Assembly (NCBI GenBank): GCA_022801925.1
Contig: JAAWTG010000001.1
Coordinates: 62,001 to 126,000, forward strand
Direction: 5' to 3'
DNA length: 64,000 bases
DNA from: Clostridia bacterium
Lineage (GTDB): Bacteria > Bacillota > Clostridia > RUG12999
Shown: positions 49,451-59,070 of the stretch, one piece after another
How positions within the stretch are numbered: position 1 is the first letter of the stretch
How the letters are laid out: every line of letters starts with the position of its first letter
Made by a program: the position numbers and the translations under genes
The notes under the pieces: generated by a model
The model's input: only the letters and a program-made list of their open reading frames with translations
The model's database searches: none
What the model was told of the DNA's origin: nothing

Positions 49451-50626
49451 GTGATTGAAAATTTAACAAATTTAACATTTTCACGCTATGGGTATATTGA
49501 ACGTGGCGGTATGCAAGTTGCAATGCAGAACCATCATTATACTTTGATGAAACAGCGTGACGTGCAGGAGAAACGAATGCCGTTTTTATATATCAGCCGT
49601 AGTGCGCCGGTTCTGCTGGATATTTTGGAGGGCAGCGCTGTTCTGCTATGTGGCATCTCACCAGAAGAATTGGAAACATTTCTGTTAGACAAAACAGTTG
49701 TCATTCAGCCGGATATCTATTTTTTTGTGATTCCGCTGCTCGCTTCTGCTCAAATTGCCATCGCTTCCGAAACAGATGCCATTCAGACAGAATCTATCGG
49801 AGAACAGCAAATTCAAACGGAAGTTACGCCGGTACTTGAACTCGGGCGGCTATATACGCTGCTGTATCATGAGAAAGAGCTGGGATTTCATTTTAAAGGA
49901 GAACAGCATGACTGCTGGGAACTGACATATGTTGATAAGGGATCTATGTATAATGTTATTGGGGAGACGAAGGAATATTCGCTCCGGCAGGGGGAATTGA
50001 TGCTTTTTGCACCGGGACAACGGCACAGACAATATGCTGATGAACATGTGTCGGTTTGTTATATGACAGTAACTTTTGACATGCAGCTTGGGGAGACGGA
50101 ACTTCTGTCGGATACAGTGTTTCAAAGTGATTATGAAATCAAAAATCTTTTGGAAAAAATTATGCAGGAAAAAGAGGCACAGCGCATATATAGTTATGAT
50201 TTAATTTTGTGCTATTTGAAAGAAATTTTAATTCGGCTTTTGCGGGCGCAGCGGCTGGAGCACATCATTCATAAAACGGATACGGAAATAAAACATACCA
50301 TTGAAAGTGATATCATTGTAGATGTGATGCAATATGTGAGAAATCATTTGGATAAAAAACTTACGGTGTCGGAGATTGCGAAAATGATTCCTGTCAGTAG
50401 CAGCTATCTGTCCACTCTATTTCGCAAAAATACAGGGAAACATTTGGTGGAATATATTTCAGCAGAAAAAATGAAACGTGCAAAAGAGTATATACGGGAA
50501 GGAAAGTATACTTTTACGCAAATTTCCGAAATGCTGGGGTTTAATTCGATTCACTATTTTTCTAAGTTGTTTAAAAAGCAATTTGGCATTACGCCAAGCG
50601 AATATTCTAACGCAATTAAGAAATAA
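49451..50626 (+). CDS. AraC-family transcriptional regulator
   Basis: 391-residue regulator from GTG 49451, chosen because AGGAGG ends 8 bases before it; the GTG at 49442 is within the SD. A poorly conserved N-terminal region is followed by a cupin-like sensor domain (about 150-240: CWELTYVDKGSMYNVIG, LRQGELMLFAPGQRH). Two HTH motifs sit at the C-terminus (about 290-391: LTVSEIAKMIPVSSSYLSTLF and FTQISEMLGFNSIHYFSKLFK). The effector is unknown; no sugar operon is adjacent. The 150 bases upstream contain possible pairings (CTCTTA/TAAGAG, TTAGC/GCTAA). Confidence 0.9.
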   Translation: MIENLTNLTFSRYGYIERGGMQVAMQNHHYTLMKQRDVQEKRMPFLYISRSAPVLLDILEGSAVLLCGISPEELETFLLDKTVVIQPDIYFFVIPLLASAQIAIASETDAIQTESIGEQQIQTEVTPVLELGRLYTLLYHEKELGFHFKGEQHDCWELTYVDKGSMYNVIGETKEYSLRQGELMLFAPGQRHRQYADEHVSVCYMTVTFDMQLGETELLSDTVFQSDYEIKNLLEKIMQEKEAQRIYSYDLILCYLKEILIRLLRAQRLEHIIHKTDTEIKHTIESDIIVDVMQYVRNHLDKKLTVSEIAKMIPVSSSYLSTLFRKNTGKHLVEYISAEKMKRAKEYIREGKYTFTQISEMLGFNSIHYFSKLFKKQFGITPSEYSNAIKK

Positions 50627-50750
50627 ATCATAAATACAGTTCTATTATTTATGAAATCAAATGCGGGTGAGAATACTAGTATAGATTGTTTGCAAATTTG
50701 CGCAAGACAATAACATGTTTGCACTGAGCATTTAGTATATTTCAGAGAAA

Positions 50751-50790
50751 AAGCGAAGGCGTCCGAAAACAGGTTCGGACGCCTTCGCTT
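50751..50790. terminator. Convergent terminator between the AraC gene and spo0A
   Basis: Perfect 17-base arms 50751-50767 and 50774-50790 (AAGCGAAGGCGTCCGAA), loop AACAGG. GC-rich and usable in both directions. Confidence 0.85.
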
Positions 50791-50811
50791 TATGTAGAAA
50801 ATAGGGAACTA

Positions 50812-51618
50812 TTAGGAATTGGCAGAATGGTTTTGTTTCGTTTTTAATTGCAAACGGATTTTATCTGCAATCATAGCAATAAATTCAGAGTTTGTCGGTT
50901 TTCCTTTTGAAACTTGAATGGTATAACCAAACAGTTTGTTAATGGTTTCTAAGTCGCCGCGCTGCCAAGCAACTTCAATTGCGTGACGGATAGCTCGTTC
51001 AACGCGTGAAGCAGTCGTATTATAGCGCTTTGCAATGCCAGGATACAACTCTTTTGTAACAGCATTAATAATTTCATTGTCTTTTATTGTCCAAATGATG
51101 GAATCGCGTAAAAACTGATAACCTTTTATGTGTGCAGGAACACCAACAATTTTGATAATATTGCTGACGGTAACCTCTAAATCCTCGCCAGGATTACCTT
51201 GAAGCATGGATTCTGCGGTTGGCGTTTTTGATATCACATAATGTTCTGTTAACATAACCATGCGTTGGTAGAAAGTGGGGAAGTCGATTGGCTTTGCCAT
51301 GTAATAATCTGCACCAGCACAAGCTGTCTTGGTGATTAAATTGTCATTTCCAAAGGAAGAAACAACAATAATTTTAGGACGCTTTGACATATTAATACTG
51401 TTTAATTTGTCTAAAATACTAAGACCGTCCAAGGTTGGCAATACCATATCCAAAATAACAACGTCAGGTTCTGTTTCCAGAATCATATTGTAGCCAACTG
51501 CGCCATCATCCGCACACCCTACAACTTTTATACCGTTTTGGCTTTCCAGATAATGTTGCAGTTTATTACTCTCCTCCAAATTATCTTCTAGAATTAGTAC
51601 TTCTAAACTAGATTTCAT
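50812..51618 (-). CDS. spo0A: Sporulation master regulator Spo0A
   Basis: Response regulator that commits the cell to sporulation. 268 residues. Receiver domain: LILEDN acid pocket (Glu11/Asp12), phospho-acceptor Asp57 in VVILDMVLP, Ser/Thr in VVSSFG, and Lys in YYMAKP. The C-terminal Spo0A-specific DNA-binding domain (about 150-268) contains [20 protein letters not shown], the DNA-recognition helix. GGAGGGAC precedes ATG 51618. The usual upstream neighbour spoIVB is not adjacent; the next gene on that side is putP, transcribed away. Confidence 0.98.
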   Translation of the reverse strand: MKSSLEVLILEDNLEESNKLQHYLESQNGIKVVGCADDGAVGYNMILETEPDVVILDMVLPTLDGLSILDKLNSINMSKRPKIIVVSSFGNDNLITKTACAGADYYMAKPIDFPTFYQRMVMLTEHYVISKTPTAESMLQGNPGEDLEVTVSNIIKIVGVPAHIKGYQFLRDSIIWTIKDNEIINAVTKELYPGIAKRYNTTASRVERAIRHAIEVAWQRGDLETINKLFGYTIQVSKGKPTNSEFIAMIADKIRLQLKTKQNHSANS

Positions 51619-51691
51619 TCTAGTCCCTCCAATTTAATAATATTAGATTGATTAATATACAAACTCCATTTATAAATAGCGAAGTAAATTA

Positions 51692-51726
51692 TTTTGTATT
51701 CAAATTTGTTAATTCTGAATACAAAA
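51692..51726. promoter_or_regulatory. Inverted repeat in the spo0A upstream region
   Basis: TTTTGTATTC (51692-51701) and GAATACAAAA (51717-51726) are perfect inverted repeats 15 bases apart, 74-108 bases upstream of spo0A. Spacing of about two helical turns centre to centre suits a dimeric regulator. I could not place a confident sigma-H promoter or a TTTGTCRAA 0A box. The rest of 51619-52197 is very AT-rich and shows no gene. Confidence 0.45.
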
Positions 51727-52038
51727 AGTAGTATATTATAAATTTTTGTAAAATACAATAGTAAAAAAACAGGTTTGGTAATTTCAATAAATTTGAACAC
51801 AACTTGAAGTGATGACTTATTTTAACCAACTTATAGAAGTTTAGTCGATTTTTATCTTCTTGTTAGAGATTTGGAAAGAAGAAAATTTACTAATCTTGCA
51901 AGAAATTTAAAAAATGCATTTTTATATACATAATTTAACATTTAAGTAAATAAATGAATTGTATATACAAAAAAATTGTATTACTGTGAAATATAGATAA
52001 TAAAAACCATGTAAAACTAGTTGAAATAAAGCTGTCTA

Positions 52039-52067
52039 TTGACAAAATAATGAAATATGCATATAAT
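52039..52067 (+). promoter_or_regulatory. Consensus sigma-A promoter of putP
   Basis: TTGACA (52039-52044), 17-base spacer, TATAAT (52062-52067): a perfect consensus. The 130-base leader contains a GCCGTA/TACGGC pairing at about 52122-52170. Confidence 0.8.
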
Positions 52068-52197
52068 TATTAAGAAAGAAAAAGGCGAAGCTTGGAAAAA
52101 ACCAGAAAAAAAGTTAGAATTGCCGTATGGAAGTGGAAAATGAGACGTTTTTTGGAATTTACTGTGTACGGCATCAGAGGAAGAGGGGAGAAGAGTT

Positions 52198-53751
52198 ATG
52201 GAACTTAGGACAAGTATTTATGTGATTGCAACCGTATTCATACTATATGCGGGACTCATGCTGGTAATCGGCGGCATCACATATCGGAAAACAGCGGGTA
52301 TTTCAGACTTCTTTTTAGGAGGACGGAATTTAAATCCTTGGGTTGGGGCGCTGAGTGCACAGGCGTCTGATATGAGTGGCTGGTTGCTTATGGGACTGCC
52401 GGGTCTTGCCTATGTGTCAACAGGTGGTATGGCAGAGGCATTTTGGACAGCGCTTGGTTTATTGATAGGAACTTTGCTTAACTGGATTATTATTGCAAGA
52501 CGGTTCCGGCGTTATACGGAAATTGCCGGTGATTCCATCACATTACCAGATTATTTTGCAAACAGGTTCCACAGTAATAAGAGTACGCTACGCATGATTG
52601 CTGCGCTGTTTATTTTGATTTTCTTTATTTTATATACAGCGGCACAATTTAATGCCGGTGCAAAATTATTTACAGTTGTGTTCCCTGGGCTATCCTATCA
52701 AGGCGCGTTAATGATTGGCAGTATCATTATTATCGGATATACTTTCTTGGGCGGATTTCTGGCGGTATGCTGGACAGATTTTATTCAAGGGATTTTGATG
52801 TTTGTTGCGCTGATTTTGGTGCCAGTATTTGCATTCCGTTCCATGGATACGGCGCAGCTGGGCAGTTTTGTGAATGAATTTTCAGCACTCATTCCGGGAA
52901 AAGGGAGCGATTCAGTCGGCGTGCTGGCGGTTGTCTCTGCCATTGCATGGGGACTCGGATATTTTGGAATGCCGCATATTTTAACGCGGTTTATGGGAAT
53001 GAAATCGTCAAAAGAAATTAAACCTGCAACTGTGATTGCGATGGTATGGGTAACATTTTCACTGGCGGCCGGCGTATTGGTGGGCTGGCTCGGACGTTAT
53101 GTCATGCCGGGAATTAATGCAGTGGATAGCGAAAAAATATTCATGGGAATGAGCGACCGGTTTTTCCCGCCTATCATTGTTGGGATTTTGCTCACGGCTA
53201 TTTTGGCAGCCATTATGAGTTCGGCGGATTCTATGTTGCTGGTAGCATCGTCTGCGTTTTCTAAAGACCTATATAAAAATAATATTCGCAAAGCGGCAGG
53301 AGAAAAAGAATTGATGTGGGCAAGTCGTATTACGGTGTTGGCAGTAGCGTTGATTGCTATTGTTCTGGCAAGTGATGAGGAAAGTACGGTATTTTCTCTG
53401 GTATCTTATGCGTGGGCAGGATTTGGCAGCGCGTTCGGACCGGCAATTTTGCTGTCGCTCTATTGGAAACGTATGACAGGGAAAGGCGCATTGGCGGGCG
53501 TGGTTTCCGGAGGACTGGTGTCACTGTTCTGGACATACAAAGCAACGGGACTTTTTGGTATTCCGTGGCTGCTGAAATTTGAATTTATGCAGGGCGGATT
53601 ATATGACATCTATGCACTTGTTCCGGGATTTGCCATTTCTTTGATTTGCATTATTGTGTTCAGTTTGTTGGATAAAAAACCAAGCGCAGAAATCGAAAAA
53701 GAATTTGACCTTGCAGCGTCGCGCGAACTGCTGTCGTCAGAACGCGGCTAA
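52198..53751 (+). CDS. putP: Sodium/proline symporter
   Basis: Solute:sodium symporter of 517 residues with about 13 membrane helices. Family markers: helix I-II region SDFFLGGRNLNPWVGALSAQASDMSGWLLMGLPG (split by a loop; Asp of SDMSG binds sodium), GYTFLGGFLAVCWTDFIQG, and AILAAIMSSADSMLLVASSAF of the signature helix. All match PutP. GGGGAG precedes ATG 52198. In spore-formers it imports proline for nutrition and osmoprotection. Monocistronic. Confidence 0.93.
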   Translation: MELRTSIYVIATVFILYAGLMLVIGGITYRKTAGISDFFLGGRNLNPWVGALSAQASDMSGWLLMGLPGLAYVSTGGMAEAFWTALGLLIGTLLNWIIIARRFRRYTEIAGDSITLPDYFANRFHSNKSTLRMIAALFILIFFILYTAAQFNAGAKLFTVVFPGLSYQGALMIGSIIIIGYTFLGGFLAVCWTDFIQGILMFVALILVPVFAFRSMDTAQLGSFVNEFSALIPGKGSDSVGVLAVVSAIAWGLGYFGMPHILTRFMGMKSSKEIKPATVIAMVWVTFSLAAGVLVGWLGRYVMPGINAVDSEKIFMGMSDRFFPPIIVGILLTAILAAIMSSADSMLLVASSAFSKDLYKNNIRKAAGEKELMWASRITVLAVALIAIVLASDEESTVFSLVSYAWAGFGSAFGPAILLSLYWKRMTGKGALAGVVSGGLVSLFWTYKATGLFGIPWLLKFEFMQGGLYDIYALVPGFAISLICIIVFSLLDKKPSAEIEKEFDLAASRELLSSERG

Positions 53752-53873
53752 AAAGAAACGGTGTGGCAGAGGGCGGCAGCGCAAAAGGACGGACATTGGA
53801 GGATGCGCTGTCATTGAAACGTTTGGTGTGGAATAGAATTGATAACAGTGGTTATACTGAAAGCAGGGAAAGA

Positions 53874-53921
53874 GCGGCATTGTGTTTCGTGGGTGCGAAA
53901 TGCAGTGCCGTTTTTTGCTGA
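53874..53921 (+). terminator. Probable terminator after putP
   Basis: CGGCATTGTGTTTCG pairs imperfectly with CGAAATGCAGTGCCG around TGGGTG, followed by TTTTTTG. It sits 120 bases after the putP stop. Confidence 0.6.
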
Positions 53922-53951
53922 ATAACGGCTGGCAAAAATTATGGAAATCCG

Positions 53952-53980
53952 TTGACATTTATTGCATATTATTTTATAAT
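53952..53980 (+). promoter_or_regulatory. Consensus promoter of the phosphoglucomutase gene
   Basis: TTGACA (53952-53957), 17-base spacer, TATAAT (53975-53980), 42 bases before the start codon. It probably also drives hisS and aspS, which follow closely. Confidence 0.85.
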
Positions 53981-54021
53981 GAAGGTATGACTTTAATAGG
54001 AATGAAAGGCAGGTTGGAAGT

Positions 54022-55749
54022 ATGGATTACCGGAAGCAATATGAAGCTTGGTTGGGATATGAAGCATTGGAACCGCAAATGAAAGCGGAACTGAAAGAAA
54101 TTGCTGGGGACGAAACGGAAATAAAAGAACGTTTTTATAAAGACTTAGAGTTTGGAACAGCAGGTCTGCGTGGGATTTTGGGCGCAGGTATCAACCGAAT
54201 GAATATATATACGGTACGCCGTGCAACGCAGGGATTGGCAAGTTTTGTTGTTTCGTGCGGACAGGAAGCCATGGACAGCGGTGTTGTGATTTCCTATGAC
54301 AGCAGAATCAATTCCACGCTGTTTGCGCAGGAAACTGCTCGCGTATTGGCAGCGAATGGCATTGCGGTATATTTATCAAACCGCTTGCGTCCGGTGCCGG
54401 AACTGTCTTTTGCTGTCCGGCATTATGGTGCGGCAGCAGGCGTAATGATTACGGCAAGCCATAATCCTCCGAAATATAATGGATACAAAGTATATGGTAA
54501 GGACGGCGGGCAATTGCCGCTTGCGGAAGCGGATACTGTCCTGCAATATATTGAAAAAACAGATATTTTCAGTGGTGTGAAGCTGTGTGATTTAGAGGAA
54601 GCGATTGCGGCAGGCAAAGTGAAAGTGTTTGGAGACGAACTGGACGAGGCGTTTTTGAATGAAGTGGTGAAACAGCAAGTCAATCCGGAAGTCATGCAGG
54701 TGATGAAAGATTTTCAGATGGTCTACACGCCCATCCATGGCAGCGGCAATATTCCGGTGCGCAAGGTGCTGGAACGCATTGGTGTGAAGCACGTGGAATT
54801 GGTAAAAGAACAGGTGGAGCCGGACGGAAATTTCCCAACGGTAGACTCGCCCAATCCTGAAAACAGAAGCGCACTGGAAATGGCAATTGCGCTGGCAAAA
54901 GAAAAAGATATTGATATGCTGATTGGAACAGACCCTGACTGTGACCGAGTGGGTGTGGCAGTGCGCGATGACAACGGAGAATACTTGCCGCTGACGGGCA
55001 ACATGGTGGGCGCATTGCTGGTGAACTATGTACTGGCGGGCAAAAAACTGAACCATACGCTGCCGGAAAACGGCGTTGTGATTAAAACCATTGTTACCAG
55101 CCGTATGACGGACGCTATCTGCAAAGATTATGGCGTTGAAGTCATGAATGTGTTGACAGGTTTTAAATTTATCGGAGAGAAAATAAAAGAGTTTGAGCAA
55201 ACCGGAGATCATACCTATGTCTTTGGGTTTGAGGAAAGCTATGGATATTTGGCAGGCACTCATGCGCGGGATAAAGACGCGGTGGTTGCAAGTATGCTGA
55301 TTGCGGAGATGGCGGCGTGGTATAAAATGCGCGGTATGTCACTGTATCAGGGGCTTTGTGAACTCTATCAGAAATATGGCACCTATCGTGAACGGCTGTT
55401 GTCGGTGACATTGGAAGGCGCAGACGGACTGGAAAAGATTTCACAGATTATGGCGGAAATTCGTGCGAATCCGCCCAAACAGGTGGCAGGTCTTGAGGTT
55501 GTGAAAGTTGCCGACTATGATAACAACACGGTGAAAGACCTTATGACCGGAACAGTAACGGAAACGGGACTGCCGAAATCCAATGTGCTGGTGTTTGATT
55601 TGCAGCAAGATACATGGGTTGCAATGCGTCCGTCCGGTACAGAACCCAAAATTAAATTCTATTTCGGAACCAAGGCGGAAAATATAGAAGTGGCGGAAGC
55701 GCGTCTGCGTCAAATGGAAAACGAAATGAAACTATTAATCGAAAGATAA
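54022..55749 (+). CDS. Phosphoglucomutase/phosphomannomutase (PgcA-type)
   Basis: Alpha-D-phosphohexomutase, 575 residues. It interconverts glucose-6-P and glucose-1-P (or mannose phosphates) for cell-wall sugar and glycolipid synthesis. Motifs: FGTAGLRGILGAG at the N-terminus, phosphoserine loop MITASHNPPKYNGYK (near 141-155), metal loop IGTDPDCDRVG, sugar loop GFEESYGYL, phosphate loop RPSGTEPKIKFY. Length and the AGLRG opening fit PgcA rather than GlmM, so the two mutases in this window are not redundant. ATG 54022, AGGTTGGAAG upstream. Confidence 0.93.
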   Translation: MDYRKQYEAWLGYEALEPQMKAELKEIAGDETEIKERFYKDLEFGTAGLRGILGAGINRMNIYTVRRATQGLASFVVSCGQEAMDSGVVISYDSRINSTLFAQETARVLAANGIAVYLSNRLRPVPELSFAVRHYGAAAGVMITASHNPPKYNGYKVYGKDGGQLPLAEADTVLQYIEKTDIFSGVKLCDLEEAIAAGKVKVFGDELDEAFLNEVVKQQVNPEVMQVMKDFQMVYTPIHGSGNIPVRKVLERIGVKHVELVKEQVEPDGNFPTVDSPNPENRSALEMAIALAKEKDIDMLIGTDPDCDRVGVAVRDDNGEYLPLTGNMVGALLVNYVLAGKKLNHTLPENGVVIKTIVTSRMTDAICKDYGVEVMNVLTGFKFIGEKIKEFEQTGDHTYVFGFEESYGYLAGTHARDKDAVVASMLIAEMAAWYKMRGMSLYQGLCELYQKYGTYRERLLSVTLEGADGLEKISQIMAEIRANPPKQVAGLEVVKVADYDNNTVKDLMTGTVTETGLPKSNVLVFDLQQDTWVAMRPSGTEPKIKFYFGTKAENIEVAEARLRQMENEMKLLIER

Positions 55750-55767
55750 AAAAGGGGAAAATACATT

Positions 55768-57057
55768 TTGGAAAAAATCAGAGCAATCAAAGGAACACAT
55801 GATATTTTACCGGAGGAAATGTTTAAATGGTATCACATGGAGGATACTGTCCGGCAGCTATGCAGCCGGTTTGGGTTTGAGGAAATCCGCTTTCCGGTAT
55901 TCGAATATACAGACTTGTTTGCGCGCGGCGTTGGCGACACAACGGACGTGGTGCAAAAAGAGATGTATACATTTGAGGACAAGGGCGGACGGCGTATGAC
56001 GCTGCGCCCCGAAGGAACGGCGGGTGTGGTGCGCAGCGTGCTGGAGCATTCTTTGCTGACGGGCGTGCTGCCGCTGAAACTGTTTTATCTGATTACCTGC
56101 TACCGCAATGAGAATCCGCAGGCGGGACGGTATCGGGAGTTTCATCAGTTTGGAACAGAAGTGTTTGGCAGCAGCGACCCCAAGATAGACGCAGAGGTCA
56201 TCTCCCTTGCAGTCTCACTGATTCGCTCGGTGGGGTTGAAGCACTTTAGCGTGCATTTGAACAGTATTGGCTGTCCTACCTGCCGCAGTCAATATAATGA
56301 AGCATTAAAAGAATTTTTGCGCGAGTGTAAAGACGCGCTTTGCCACACATGTCAGGACAGGTTGGAACGTAATCCCATGCGGGTACTGGACTGTAAATCA
56401 CCGGAGTGCCAAAAGCTGGTGGAAGGTGCGCCGGTGCTGCGAGACTTCTTGTGTGAGGAATGCTGCGAGCATTTTGAAAGTTTGCAGGAAACACTGCGGG
56501 CGATGGACATTGATTTTGTGCTGAATGACAAAATTGTCCGCGGACTGGATTATTATACCAAGACCGTGTTTGAAATCAAATCAGAGCATCTGGGGGCGCA
56601 GAGTACCATTTGCGGCGGCGGACGCTATGACGGATTGGTGGAACAGCTCGGCGGGAAACCAACGCCGGCAATCGGTTTTGCGGCAGGTCTGGAACGGCTG
56701 CTCATGTGCATTGAAGCGGAACAGGCGTTTTTGCCACAGCCACAGAGACCACAGCTTTTTGTGGCATATTTGGGAGAAGAAGCGAACCAATTTGCATCAA
56801 AACTGATATATCAATTGCGCGGTGAGGGGATTTCCTGCCAGCGTGATTACATGGGACGAAGCCTGAAAGCGCAGATGAAATATGCAGACAAGCTTTCGGC
56901 GGAATTCACTATGGTGCTGGGAGACGATGAATTGGAATGCGGACAAGCTGCGCTGCGGCGAATGGTAGACGGACAGGAATTTCCGGTTCGGTTGGATGCG
57001 GTGGCACAGCAACTAAAACAAATCGCACAACAAACCAACGTGGGAGGAACAAAATAG
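55768..57057 (+). CDS. hisS: Histidyl-tRNA synthetase
   Basis: Class II synthetase of 429 residues. Motif 2 with TLRPEGTAGVVR and CYRNENPQAGRYREFHQFGTE, histidine loop RGLDYYTKTVFE, motif 3 AIGFAAGLERL and a C-terminal anticodon domain (about 335-429). The presence of that domain separates it from HisZ. Start is TTG 55768, behind AAAGGGG. aspS starts directly after the stop. Confidence 0.97.
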   Translation: MEKIRAIKGTHDILPEEMFKWYHMEDTVRQLCSRFGFEEIRFPVFEYTDLFARGVGDTTDVVQKEMYTFEDKGGRRMTLRPEGTAGVVRSVLEHSLLTGVLPLKLFYLITCYRNENPQAGRYREFHQFGTEVFGSSDPKIDAEVISLAVSLIRSVGLKHFSVHLNSIGCPTCRSQYNEALKEFLRECKDALCHTCQDRLERNPMRVLDCKSPECQKLVEGAPVLRDFLCEECCEHFESLQETLRAMDIDFVLNDKIVRGLDYYTKTVFEIKSEHLGAQSTICGGGRYDGLVEQLGGKPTPAIGFAAGLERLLMCIEAEQAFLPQPQRPQLFVAYLGEEANQFASKLIYQLRGEGISCQRDYMGRSLKAQMKYADKLSAEFTMVLGDDELECGQAALRRMVDGQEFPVRLDAVAQQLKQIAQQTNVGGTK

Positions 57058-58830
57058 ATGGAAACGATGAAAGGAATGAAACGGACGGCGCTGTGTACGG
57101 ATATTACGGAATCTATGATAGGGCAGTCCGTGACAGTGATGGGATGGGCTGCCAAGGTGCGCGATATCGGACAATTGGTGTTTTTGGACGTCCGCGACCG
57201 CAGCGGATTGTTGCAGGTGGTTGTAGAACAGTCCGATGAAGTGCTGCTGAAAAAAGCAAAAGGCGTCCATATAGAATATGTAGTAGCAGTAACCGGAAAA
57301 GTGCGTGCACGTGGCGAAGGCGGCGTCAATACGGCAATGAAAACCGGTACCATTGAGGTGGTGGCGGAGGAACTGCGGATACTGAACGCTTCCAAAGCGC
57401 TGCCGTTGCAGTTAGACGGCAACGCAGGAGATGAAATCCGCTTAAAATACCGGTATTTGGATTTGCGCCGCAAAGAATTGCAGCGTAACTTGATGGTGCG
57501 CCATCAACTGACAAAATTAGCGCGTGATTACTATGATGAAAACGGTTTTTTGGAAATTGAAACCCCCATGCTGACCAAAAGCACACCGGAGGGGGCGCGG
57601 GACTATCTGGTTCCCAGCCGTGTTCATGCGGGCGCGTTTTATGCGCTGCCGCAGTCGCCGCAGCAATATAAACAGCTTTTGATGCTGGCGGGATTCGATA
57701 AATATTTTCAAATTGTTCGCTGCTTCCGCGACGAAGATCTGCGTGCGGAACGGCAGCCGGAATTTACACAGATTGACCTAGAAATGTCTTTTGTGGACAT
57801 TGACGATGTCATTTCTGTCAACGAACGGTTTTTGCAGAAAATGTTTCAGGAAATGCTGGGCATTGAACTGACGTTGCCGCTGCCGCGCATGCGTTATCAA
57901 GAAGCGATGGAACGCTTCGGAAGCGACAAACCGGATACGCGTTTTGGTCTGGAATTGCAGGATATTACCGCGTGTGTGAAAAACAGCGGGTTTAAAGTGT
58001 TTGCCGACAACATTGCAGCGGGCGGAAGCGTGCGTGCAATCAACGGAAAAGGCTTGGCGGACAAGCTGTCGCGCAAAGAGATTGACGCGCTGGGCGAAGT
58101 GGTGAAACTGTTCAAAGCCAAAGGTTTGGCATGGATTACCGTCAAAGAGGACGGCGTGAAATCGCCGATTGCCAAGTTCCTGTCGGAAGAAGAAATGCAG
58201 GCGATTTTTGACACGTTGCAGGTGGAGACAGGCGACGCAGTCTTTATCGTATCGGATAAAGATGAAGTGGTGTTTGACGCACTGGGCAATTTGCGTTTGG
58301 AATTGGCAAGAAAATTCGATTTAATTGATAAAAACAGATATGATTTGCTGTGGGTGACAGAATTTCCGCTGCTGGAATACAGTGAGGAAGAACAACGTTA
58401 TGTGGCAAAACATCACCCCTTCACCTCTCCCATGGACGAGGACTTGGAATTGCTGGACAGCGCGCCCGAGAAAGTGCGCGCCAAAGCCTATGATATCGTT
58501 ATCAACGGTATGGAAGCGGGCGGCGGCAGTATCCGAATTTATAACAGCGAACTACAGGAAAAAATGTTCCGCGTGCTGGGATTCACAAAAGAATCTGCTT
58601 GGGAACGGTTTGGCTATTTGATGGAAGCATTCCAATATGGTACGCCGCCGCACGGCGGAATGGCATACGGACTGGACAGACTGGTGATGATTTTAACCGG
58701 CTGTGATTCTATCCGCGACGTCATTGCATTCCCAAAAGTGCAGAATGCATCAGAATTGATGACCAATGCGCCTTCATTGGTAGATGAAACGCAGCTACAG
58801 GAATTGCACATCAAACTGCGGGAAGAATAA
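57058..58830 (+). CDS. aspS: Aspartyl-tRNA synthetase
   Basis: Bacterial-type AspRS, 590 residues. N-terminal OB domain (VTVMGWAAKVRDIGQLVFLD), motif 2 FQIVRCFRDEDLRAERQPEFTQIDLEMSF split over the sheet, a GAD insertion (about 290-410) found in bacterial enzymes, and motif 3 GMAYGLDRLVMILTG. ATG 57058 abuts the hisS stop, with GGAGG in the end of hisS. Whether it is discriminating or non-discriminating cannot be read; asnS and asnA in the window reduce the need for Asp-tRNAAsn amidation. Confidence 0.97.
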   Translation: METMKGMKRTALCTDITESMIGQSVTVMGWAAKVRDIGQLVFLDVRDRSGLLQVVVEQSDEVLLKKAKGVHIEYVVAVTGKVRARGEGGVNTAMKTGTIEVVAEELRILNASKALPLQLDGNAGDEIRLKYRYLDLRRKELQRNLMVRHQLTKLARDYYDENGFLEIETPMLTKSTPEGARDYLVPSRVHAGAFYALPQSPQQYKQLLMLAGFDKYFQIVRCFRDEDLRAERQPEFTQIDLEMSFVDIDDVISVNERFLQKMFQEMLGIELTLPLPRMRYQEAMERFGSDKPDTRFGLELQDITACVKNSGFKVFADNIAAGGSVRAINGKGLADKLSRKEIDALGEVVKLFKAKGLAWITVKEDGVKSPIAKFLSEEEMQAIFDTLQVETGDAVFIVSDKDEVVFDALGNLRLELARKFDLIDKNRYDLLWVTEFPLLEYSEEEQRYVAKHHPFTSPMDEDLELLDSAPEKVRAKAYDIVINGMEAGGGSIRIYNSELQEKMFRVLGFTKESAWERFGYLMEAFQYGTPPHGGMAYGLDRLVMILTGCDSIRDVIAFPKVQNASELMTNAPSLVDETQLQELHIKLREE

Positions 58831-58832
58831 AT

Positions 58833-58868
58833 ATCAGGCTGCAAATGGTGCGTTATTTGCAGCCTGAT
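58833..58868. terminator. Terminator after aspS
   Basis: ATCAGGCTGCAAAT (58833-58846) pairs perfectly with ATTTGCAGCCTGAT (58855-58868), 8-base loop; only TGTC follows, so the U-tract is poor. From 58869 to 59070 there is no gene; GGACAGCT/AGCTGTCC is a minor inverted repeat there. Confidence 0.65.
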
Positions 58869-59070
58869 TGTCGTGGAATTTACAAATCGTTCATAGTCCG
58901 TTCATGAAATATAGATACAATGGAACCAAATGTAGGCAGAGCTTGGGACAGCTTTTCAAAACGTGGTAAACAGTTTGTATGAGCTGTCCGTACGGCGTGC
59001 GCAACCATTGTACAAGCACGTTTGACGCTGCCAGCAGATGGAAAGGGATACAATAACAGGAGGGATTGGC

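Noticed and set aside
58869-59070. Promoter TTGACG with ATACAAT before the ABC cassette
   Set aside because: Spacer is 21 bases; a different start must drive the operon and I cannot place it.
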